Shown here: positions 5,885-10,615 of the stretch, in pieces
How positions within the stretch are numbered: position 1 is the first letter of the stretch
Layout of the letters: each line of letters begins with the position of its first letter
Assembly (NCBI GenBank): GCA_012962365.1
Contig: DTXR01000077.1
Location: forward strand, 1-10,615
Source: Chromatiaceae bacterium
GTDB taxonomy: Bacteria; Pseudomonadota; Gammaproteobacteria; Chromatiales; Chromatiaceae
Direction: 5' to 3'
Length of the DNA: 10,615 nucleotides
The notes under the pieces: model-generated
What the model saw: only the letters and a program-made list of their open reading frames with translations
The model's database searches: none
What the model was told of the DNA's origin: nothing
Made by a program: the position numbers and the translations under genes

Positions 5885-7141
5885 ATGACAGCAAAGAATG
5901 CTTTCTACGCACAATCCGGCGGTGTAACTGCCGTTATCAACGCCTCTGCCTGTGGCGTCATCGAGACCGCACGCAAACACAGCGACAAGATCGCCAATGT
6001 TTACGCGGGCCGCAACGGCATCATCGGCGCCCTGACCGAAGATCTCATCGACACCAATCAGGAATCTGCCGAGGACATTGCCGAGCTGAAGAATACCCCT
6101 TCCGGCGCCTTTGGCTCCTGCCGCTACAAGCTCAAGAGCCTGGAAGACAACAAGCGCGAATACGAACGTCTCATCGAGGTCTTCAAGGCCCACAATATCG
6201 GCTATTTCTTTTATAACGGCGGCGGCGATTCCGCCGATACCTGCTTCAAGGTATCCCAGCTGTCCGAGAAGATGGGCTTCCCGGTACAGGCCATTCATGT
6301 ACCCAAGACCGTGGACAACGACCTCCCCATCACCGACAACTGCCCTGGTTTCGGCTCTGTGGCCAAGTACATTGCCGTATCCAGCCTGGAGGCCAGCTAT
6401 GACGTACGCTCCATGGCCAAGACGTCAACCAAGGTCTTTGTCATCGAGGTCATGGGCCGTCATGCCGGATGGATCGCGGCAGCCGGCGGCTTGATCGAAG
6501 ACTACGGCGTCCCCGTCGTGGTGCTGTTCCCCGAAGTGGAGTTCGACCAGAAAAAGTTTCTGGCCGCCGTAGACGCCAAGGTGAAGAAATTCGGCTATGT
6601 CACCGTGGTGGTTTCCGAAGGCTGTCACTGGCCGGATGGCAAGTTCCTCGCCGAGCAGGGTACCCGCGATGACTTCGGCCATGCCCAACTGGGTGGTGCA
6701 GCGCCTGTCGTTGCCAACATCATCAAAGACGCTCTAGGCTACAAGTTCCACTGGGCCGTAGCCGACTATCTGCAACGCGCAGCCCGTCACCTGGCCTCCA
6801 AGTCCGACGTGGAGCAAGCCTACGCCTTGGGTGAAGCTGCTGTGAATATGGCACTGGAAGGTCACAACTCCATCATGCCTACCGTGGTGCGCGAATCTTC
6901 TTCGCCCTACAAGTGGAGCATCGGCATGGCGCCCCTGTCAGAAGTGGCCAACGTGGAAAAGATGATGCCCATGGAGTTCATCACCGATGACGGTTTTGGC
7001 ATCACCGATGGCTGCAAGGAGTACCTGTATCCTCTGATCCAGGGTGAAGCCTATCCCGAGTATGACGAGAACGGTATGCCACGTTATGTCACAATGAAGG
7101 GCATTGCGGTTCCGCGCAAGCTTGCCGACTTTGAAGTCTGA
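5885..7141 (+). CDS. pfp: Pyrophosphate-dependent 6-phosphofructokinase
   Basis: A 418-residue phosphofructokinase-family enzyme that interconverts fructose 6-phosphate plus PPi and fructose 1,6-bisphosphate plus Pi in central carbon metabolism. Seen in order: SGG (11-13) at the phosphate-donor loop, YNGGGDS (110-116), PKTVDND (140-146) with the catalytic Asp144, MGRHAGW (190-196) for sugar phosphate, and SEG (244-246). The two positions that separate donors are both PPi-type: Asp115 at E. coli position 104 and Lys141 at position 124 (both Gly in ATP enzymes). Position 103, Asp in E. coli, is Gly114 here. Length fits PPi enzymes rather than the ~320-residue ATP form. The ATG has a strong GAGGGAG ribosome site. 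In several autotrophic gammaproteobacteria PPi enzymes are reversible and also serve gluconeogenesis or the Calvin cycle; such a role here is inference. Confidence 0.92.
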   Translation: MTAKNAFYAQSGGVTAVINASACGVIETARKHSDKIANVYAGRNGIIGALTEDLIDTNQESAEDIAELKNTPSGAFGSCRYKLKSLEDNKREYERLIEVFKAHNIGYFFYNGGGDSADTCFKVSQLSEKMGFPVQAIHVPKTVDNDLPITDNCPGFGSVAKYIAVSSLEASYDVRSMAKTSTKVFVIEVMGRHAGWIAAAGGLIEDYGVPVVVLFPEVEFDQKKFLAAVDAKVKKFGYVTVVVSEGCHWPDGKFLAEQGTRDDFGHAQLGGAAPVVANIIKDALGYKFHWAVADYLQRAARHLASKSDVEQAYALGEAAVNMALEGHNSIMPTVVRESSSPYKWSIGMAPLSEVANVEKMMPMEFITDDGFGITDGCKEYLYPLIQGEAYPEYDENGMPRYVTMKGIAVPRKLADFEV

Positions 7142-7149
7142 TCTGTTCT

Positions 7150-7169
7150 GCCCGTCCTGCGGGACGGGC
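7150..7169 (+). promoter_or_regulatory. GC-rich intercistronic hairpin after the phosphofructokinase gene
   Basis: GCCCGTCC (7150-7157) and GGACGGGC (7162-7169) form a perfect 8-bp stem with a TGCG tetraloop, starting 8 nt after the stop codon. No T-run follows, so it is a poor intrinsic terminator. It ends 8 nt before the next ATG and covers the place where a ribosome site would be. It could stabilise the upstream mRNA end or dampen translation of the small downstream gene. Confidence 0.6.
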
Positions 7170-7177
7170 TCAGCATC

Positions 7178-7378
7178 ATGACTCTGGACAGGGCCCGGGA
7201 GCTTATACAGGAGCAGCTGCAATTTCGCAGTGGCTACAACCGCAATTCTGTACGCATGATCCTGGCCGAAGTGCAGAAGCTGCACGGTCAGGGCGCGGTG
7301 GATCAGCTCATCCGGGAACTGGACCTGGAACAACGATTCGATCTGAAGCCGGGGAGTGATTTTTCCGGCCTAAGATAA
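7178..7378 (+). CDS. Small hypothetical protein, 66 residues
   Basis: A 66-residue soluble, helix-rich protein with charged amphipathic segments (RARELIQEQLQF; AVDQLIRELDLEQRF), a GYNRNSVRMIL core and a FDLKPGSDF end. No cysteine, signal peptide or membrane span is present. I cannot name the family. The spread of conserved-looking motifs and codon use like its neighbours support a real gene. Its ATG follows a GC-rich hairpin and lacks a clear Shine-Dalgarno sequence, so translation is probably low or coupled. It lies 36 bp after the phosphofructokinase gene and 36 bp before the peroxiredoxin gene, and is probably co-transcribed with the former. A link to phosphofructokinase is only suggested by position. 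Confidence 0.65.
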   Translation: MTLDRARELIQEQLQFRSGYNRNSVRMILAEVQKLHGQGAVDQLIRELDLEQRFDLKPGSDFSGLR

Positions 7379-7414
7379 AACAACAAACCTGCAACAACCT
7401 TTTAGGAGCACAAC

Positions 7415-8020
7415 ATGTCTGTATTGGTAGGCCGCGAGGCACCCGACTTTACCGCACCCGCAGTACTTGGCGATGGCAGCATCGTCGATGATTTCAACCT
7501 GAAGACCCACACCAAGGACAAGTATGCGGTGATCTTCTTCTATCCCCTGGACTTCACCTTCGTCTGCCCGTCCGAGCTGATCGCTTTCGATCATCGCCTG
7601 GATGAATTCACCAAGCGCAACGTGGAAGTGATCGGCGTATCCATCGATTCCCACTTCACCCACAATGCCTGGCGCAACACCCCGGTCAACGACGGCGGTA
7701 TCGGCGCGGTTCGTTACCCCCTGATTGCCGATTTGACCCACGGCATCTGCAAAGCATATGACGTGGAAACCCCCGACGGTGCAGTCGCCTACCGCGGTTC
7801 CTTCCTTATCGACAAGGAAGGCGTGGTTCGCCATCAGGTAGTCAATGATCTGCCCCTCGGTCGCAACATCGACGAAATGCTGCGCATGATCGATGCCCTG
7901 CAGTTCCATGAGACCCACGGCGAAGTCTGCCCGGCCGGCTGGAAGGAAGGCGACGAGGGCATGCAGGACACCCCCGACGGCGTGGCCAGCTATTTGTCCA
8001 AACACGCTGAAGAGCTTTAA
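7415..8020 (+). CDS. Typical 2-Cys peroxiredoxin (AhpC/Prx1 type)
   Basis: A 201-residue thiol peroxidase that reduces hydrogen peroxide, organic peroxides and peroxynitrite, and is recycled by thioredoxin or AhpF-like partners. The peroxidatic Cys51 is in FYPLDFTFVCPSE (42-54) and the resolving Cys172 in GEVCPAGW (169-176). Position and spacing are those of the Prx1/AhpC subgroup, which forms inter-subunit disulfides. GGIG (94-97) matches the GGLG motif linked with over-oxidation sensitivity, but the C-terminus (SYLSKHAEEL) lacks the partner YF motif, so it is probably of the robust bacterial kind. The start is supported by AGGAG 7 nt upstream. The gene is followed by a strong terminator. 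No OxyR-type site was identified, and no reductase gene is nearby. Confidence 0.95.
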   Translation: MSVLVGREAPDFTAPAVLGDGSIVDDFNLKTHTKDKYAVIFFYPLDFTFVCPSELIAFDHRLDEFTKRNVEVIGVSIDSHFTHNAWRNTPVNDGGIGAVRYPLIADLTHGICKAYDVETPDGAVAYRGSFLIDKEGVVRHQVVNDLPLGRNIDEMLRMIDALQFHETHGEVCPAGWKEGDEGMQDTPDGVASYLSKHAEEL

Positions 8021-8041
8021 GCCTGCCCTGACGCCAAGGCA

Positions 8042-8067
8042 AAGCCGGCCTGAGGGCCGGCTTTTTT
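8042..8067 (+). terminator. Rho-independent terminator after the peroxiredoxin gene
   Basis: AAGCCGGCC (8042-8050) and GGCCGGCTT (8055-8063) form a perfect nine-pair GC-rich stem with a TGAG loop. A T6 run at 8062-8067 forms the end of the stem and the tail. It begins 22 nt after the stop codon and separates the peroxiredoxin transcript from the pyrophosphatase operon. Confidence 0.92.
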
Positions 8068-8127
8068 GCTTTCCCGGCAAAAAGCCAACAAAATAAATAC
8101 ATCTTAATAACTTAGAGTGAGGACCCC

Positions 8128-8676
8128 ATGAATCTTGATCGTGTTACCCGGGGCGACAACATCCCGGACGAAATCAACGTCATTATCGAAATACCGGCCA
8201 ACGCCGAACCCGTCAAATACGAAGTGGACAAGGAATCCGGTGCCATGTTCGTAGACCGAATCCTGCGCACCGCCATGCGCTATCCCGTGAATTACGGCTA
8301 TATCCCCCATACCCTGTCCGACGACGGCGACCCCTGCGATGTACTGGTGCCCACGGCCTTCCCTCTGATTCCCGGCTCCGTTATCCGCTGCCGTCCTGTG
8401 GCCGTACTGATAATGACCGATGAATCCGGCGACGACGCCAAGGTGGTGGCCGTGCCTGCTGACGACATCACCGACCGCTGGTCCCATGTGCAGGACGTGG
8501 ACGACATGCCCAAGGAGCTCATGGAGCGCATGGCGCATTTCTTCGAGCACTACAAGGATCTGGACGAAGGCAAATGGGTGCGGGTAAAAGGCTGGGAAGG
8601 CGTGGATGCCGCGCGCAGGGAAATCACCGATTCCGTCGCCATGTTCGAGAAAGCCCCGGAAAAGCCGCACTTCTGA
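8128..8676 (+). CDS. ppa: Inorganic pyrophosphatase, family I
   Basis: A 182-residue soluble enzyme that splits PPi to two phosphates with Mg2+ and so pulls biosynthetic reactions forward. The metal site is complete: DGDPCD (66-71, matching E. coli Asp65/67/70), Glu21, Lys30, Glu32, Arg44, and GDDAK (101-105) for Asp102 and Lys104 of E. coli. NYGYIP (55-60), HYKDL (141-145) and GKW (148-150) are the other substrate contacts. Length fits the bacterial hexameric form. The start has a clear GTGAGGA ribosome site. It is the first gene of a four-gene run with overlapping starts and lies about 1 kb from the PPi-dependent phosphofructokinase, which uses the same substrate. Confidence 0.95.
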   Translation: MNLDRVTRGDNIPDEINVIIEIPANAEPVKYEVDKESGAMFVDRILRTAMRYPVNYGYIPHTLSDDGDPCDVLVPTAFPLIPGSVIRCRPVAVLIMTDESGDDAKVVAVPADDITDRWSHVQDVDDMPKELMERMAHFFEHYKDLDEGKWVRVKGWEGVDAARREITDSVAMFEKAPEKPHF

Positions 8677-9218
8677 TGAAGGTCTGCATCCTCTCCGACA
8701 GCCACGACCATATCCCCCTGCTGGAAGCCGCGGTGCGCGACGCCAAGGCTCTGGGCGCGGAAGCGGTCGTTCATTGCGGTGACGTGGTGGCGCCCAGCAC
8801 CCTGGGTTGTCTGGAGCAATTCGGCCTGCCTGTGCATGTCATCCACGGCAACAACACCGGGGATTTGTACGCCCTGACCCGTCTCAGCCACAAACCCGGC
8901 GGCGTGCTGCGCTACCACGGCATGGACGCGGGCATCGAACTGGGCGGGCGGCGCATTTTCCTGGTGCACTATCCCCATTACGCCCGCGCCATGGCCGCCA
9001 CGGGGGACTGGGATCTGGTCTGTTGCGGCCACAGCCACAAAGTAAAAATCGAGCGGCTGCCCAATGTACATGGCGAGGACACTGCCCTGGTCAACCCCGG
9101 CACCATCGGCGGCGTGGGCAAATCCAAGGCCACCTGGGTCATGGGCGATCTCGATGCCATGACGTTCGAGGTGCATGAAGTCTCCAAATCCATCGAATTC
9201 GATCAGGTAAGCCCATGA
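8676..9218 (+). CDS. Metallophosphoesterase, YfcE/MJ0936-type phosphodiesterase
   Basis: A 180-residue calcineurin-like phosphoesterase. The metal-binding motifs are present in order: DSH (Asp8, His10), HCGD (33-36), IHGNN (57-60) where the family has GNxD/H, HYPH (98-101), CGHSHK (117-122) and NPGT (140-143). Relatives hydrolyse simple phosphodiesters with Mn2+; the natural substrate is generally unknown. The start is the ATG that overlaps the pyrophosphatase stop (TGATG), giving [12 protein letters not shown], a standard family beginning. The frame stays open further upstream to a GTG at 8574, but this overlaps conserved pyrophosphatase sequence and is not needed. It overlaps moaC by ATGA, so it is part of a translationally coupled operon. 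Confidence 0.9.
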   Translation: MKVCILSDSHDHIPLLEAAVRDAKALGAEAVVHCGDVVAPSTLGCLEQFGLPVHVIHGNNTGDLYALTRLSHKPGGVLRYHGMDAGIELGGRRIFLVHYPHYARAMAATGDWDLVCCGHSHKVKIERLPNVHGEDTALVNPGTIGGVGKSKATWVMGDLDAMTFEVHEVSKSIEFDQVSP

Positions 9219-9697
9219 GCAAACTCACCCACTTCGACGAACAGGGACAGGCCCACATGGTGGATGTCGGCGCCAAGGACTACACCCACCGCGTCGCCGT
9301 CACCAGCGGCCACATCACCATGGAGCGGGATACCCTGAAACTCATCCAGGAAGGCGGTCACAAAAAAGGCGACGTACTGGGCATCGCCCGTGTTGCCGGC
9401 ATCATGGCAGCCAAGAAAACGCCGGACCTGGTGCCTTTGTGTCATCCTCTCGCGCTGACCCGTATTGCCATCGATTTCGACGTCGATGAAAGCGCCAGCC
9501 GCATCCTTTGCCGCGCCCAGGTGGAAACCCGCGGCCAGACAGGCGTGGAAATGGAAGCCCTGTGCGCCACCCAGGTGGCTCTGCTCACCATCTACGACAT
9601 GTGCAAAGCCGTGGATCGAGGCATGGTCATCAGCCAGGTTCAGCTGGAGGAAAAAGCCGGGGGCAAATCCGGCCACTGGAAACGCAGCGATGACTGA
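9215..9697 (+). CDS. moaC: Cyclic pyranopterin monophosphate synthase MoaC
   Basis: A 160-residue molybdenum-cofactor enzyme that, after MoaA, converts the 8-cyclo-GTP product into cyclic pyranopterin monophosphate. Recognised by [14 protein letters not shown] (15-28), a basic [14 protein letters not shown] segment (50-63), PLCHPL (74-79), GVEMEAL (110-116) and TIYDMCKA (125-132), with the catalytic Lys51, His77, Asp128 and Lys131 positions present. Length is normal. The start overlaps the phosphoesterase stop (ATGA) and the stop lies 8 nt inside engB. No other moa gene is in the window, so the rest of the pathway must be elsewhere. Its presence implies that the cell has molybdoenzymes. Confidence 0.95.
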   Translation: MSKLTHFDEQGQAHMVDVGAKDYTHRVAVTSGHITMERDTLKLIQEGGHKKGDVLGIARVAGIMAAKKTPDLVPLCHPLALTRIAIDFDVDESASRILCRAQVETRGQTGVEMEALCATQVALLTIYDMCKAVDRGMVISQVQLEEKAGGKSGHWKRSDD

Positions 9698-10325
9698 CAA
9701 CTATTTCCGCCAGGCCAGATTCCTCACCAGCGCCGCCAAATTCAGCCAGTGCCCGCCTGATGAAGGCTACGAGATTGCCTTCACCGGACGCTCCAACGCC
9801 GGAAAATCTTCCGCTATCAACGTCATCTGCGATCATCGGGGGCTGGCCAAAACCAGCAAGACCCCCGGGCGCACCCAGCTGCTGAACTTCTTCGAGCTGG
9901 ATGACGAGCGGCGTCTGGTGGATCTGCCCGGCTACGGCTACGCAAAAGTCTCCGTGAGCATCAAGAAAGACTGGCAGGGCAACCTGGCCACCTACCTGGA
10001 AAAGCGCCAGTGCCTCAAAGGTCTGATCCTGATGATGGATTCCCGCCACCCCCTCAAGGATTTCGATGTGCAGATGCTGGAATGGTCGGCACACATCAAC
10101 CTGCCGGTACACATCCTGCTGACAAAGGCGGACAAGCTCAAGAAAGGGCCTGCTTCTGCGAGCTATCACAAGGTCAAAACCGCATTGAAGGACATGCAGG
10201 GAGACTTTTCAGTACAGCTCTTCTCCTCCCTGAAGCGCACTGGTGTCAGCGAGGCCCACCAACGGCTCAATCACTGGCTGAAACGCACTCCTGCGCTTGA
10301 CGCTCCACTTCGAAACAGATTATAA
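9690..10325 (+). CDS. engB: Ribosome biogenesis GTP-binding protein EngB (YihA/YsxC)
   Basis: A 211-residue small GTPase needed for assembly of the large ribosomal subunit and, in many bacteria, for normal growth. All G motifs are seen: G1 GRSNAGKSS (33-41), G2 KTPGRTQ (57-63), G3 DLPGYGYA (78-85), G4 TKAD (145-148) and G5 SSLKRTG (179-185). The ATG at 9690 gives the usual [15 protein letters not shown] beginning and overlaps moaC by 8 nt. The frame is open upstream but that part lies within conserved moaC sequence. It is the last gene of the pyrophosphatase operon. No clear terminator follows; instead a promoter-like element overlaps its last codons. Confidence 0.96.
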   Translation: MTDNYFRQARFLTSAAKFSQCPPDEGYEIAFTGRSNAGKSSAINVICDHRGLAKTSKTPGRTQLLNFFELDDERRLVDLPGYGYAKVSVSIKKDWQGNLATYLEKRQCLKGLILMMDSRHPLKDFDVQMLEWSAHINLPVHILLTKADKLKKGPASASYHKVKTALKDMQGDFSVQLFSSLKRTGVSEAHQRLNHWLKRTPALDAPLRNRL

Positions 10326-10326
10326 T
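10297..10326 (+). promoter_or_regulatory. Near-consensus sigma70-type promoter at the end of engB
   Basis: TTGACG (10297-10302) and TATAAT (10321-10326) are separated by 18 nt: 11 of 12 consensus bases. Transcription would start near 10333, just past the engB stop. It points into a region without a long gene, so it may serve a small RNA, a leader, or a gene beyond the right edge. Confidence 0.55.
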
Positions 10327-10350
10327 GTTTTCAGTAGGAGCAATTAAATA

Positions 10351-10413
10351 ATGATAATAATCAGGCGCTTAATACAAGCCACACTGATATATTCACGCAG
10401 CTGCTCAGGATAA
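10351..10413 (+). CDS. Possible 20-residue leader peptide
   Basis: ATG at 10351 follows AGGAG by 10 nt and opens 20 codons (MIIIRRLIQATLIYSRSCSG) before TAA. It lies directly behind the promoter-like element. The peptide has a basic, hydrophobic start. Such a short frame can easily arise by chance; it is listed because promoter, ribosome site and start codon line up. Confidence 0.2.
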   Translation: MIIIRRLIQATLIYSRSCSG

Positions 10414-10472
10414 TTCACAGCTGGATTTGACGATTTCACCCTACTACCCCGGCTAGCCGATACATATTTACT

Positions 10473-10601
10473 CTACTTGTAGCGCAAAGACAGGTCGGTA
10501 ACGGCAATGCTTGAACCGGCAGTTTTTTGCGATTTCTCCCCAAAGAGGTAAGCCCACGGATTGCGCTTACGCAAGCCGAAAATATTCCGGGCGCCTGGCA
10601 T
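10473..10601 (-). CDS. Possible 42-residue protein or gene remnant
   Basis: On the minus strand an ATG at 10601-10599, directly after an in-frame TAG and with GGAG 6 nt upstream, opens 42 codons to a TAG at 10475-10473. The product is basic with a Trp (MPGARNIFGLRKRNPWAYLF, later AVTDLSLRYK). No family was recognised. It may be a small gene, a decayed end of a larger gene, or chance; upstream signals fall outside the window. Confidence 0.3.
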   Translation of the reverse strand: MPGARNIFGLRKRNPWAYLFGEKSQKTAGSSIAVTDLSLRYK

Positions 10602-10615
10602 CTATTGCTCCAGAC

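Noticed and set aside
8574..8675. Upstream extension of the phosphoesterase to a GTG at 8574
   Set aside because: The ATG at 8676 gives the standard family N-terminus and overlaps the previous stop by TGATG, while the extension reads through conserved pyrophosphatase sequence in another frame.
9465..9689. Upstream extension of EngB to an ATG at 9465
   Set aside because: It covers conserved moaC sequence in another frame; EngB proteins begin at the point given by the ATG at 9690.
10206..10336. TTTTCAGTA occurring at 10206 and 10328 as well as in the inverted repeat at 5427
   Set aside because: A 9-mer of low complexity, one copy of which is inside conserved engB coding sequence; no shared flanks, so chance is the simplest explanation.

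Overview
The window looks like part of a gammaproteobacterial chromosome. It has moderate to high GC, tightly packed genes with overlapping stop/start codons, and household proteins of clear proteobacterial type: EngB, MoaC, a family I pyrophosphatase and a 2-Cys peroxiredoxin. A pyrophosphate-type phosphofructokinase is common in autotrophic or methylotrophic gammaproteobacteria such as sulfur oxidisers and methanotrophs. The species cannot be fixed from the sequence alone.

Positions 1-3840 hold a surface-glycan type region. A sulfotransferase-like gene, cut off by the left window edge, runs leftward from a TTG codon. Diverging from it is a three-gene overlapping operon: a NodB-type polysaccharide deacetylase, a second sulfotransferase, and a multi-membrane-span GT-C/GT39-like protein. 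Together they suggest building and modifying (deacetylating, sulfating) an envelope or exported glycan.

Positions 3870-5480 contain the most unusual item. On the minus strand is an adenylate-kinase-fold protein with a four-cysteine zinc LID. It is fused to a Lys/Ala-rich, histone-H1-like tail of about 220 residues. Several arginines that bind AMP or act in catalysis in ordinary adenylate kinase are replaced. The gene ends on an A7 slippery run directly before its stop, with a hairpin 7 nt further on. A -1 frameshift there would add a 16-residue basic, Trp-containing tail. The leader region holds two conspicuous inverted repeats.

Positions 5480-8070 run rightward: an unrecognised 114-residue protein, PPi-dependent phosphofructokinase, a GC-rich intercistronic hairpin, a 66-residue hypothetical protein, and a typical 2-Cys peroxiredoxin closed by a clear intrinsic terminator.

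Positions 8128-10325 are a compact operon of overlapping genes: inorganic pyrophosphatase, a YfcE/MJ0936-type metallophosphoesterase, moaC and engB. PPi consumption by the phosphofructokinase and PPi hydrolysis by the pyrophosphatase are therefore encoded about 1 kb apart. The last 290 bases carry no convincing long gene. They are entered by a near-consensus sigma70-type promoter inside the end of engB and contain a possible 42-codon minus-strand ORF.
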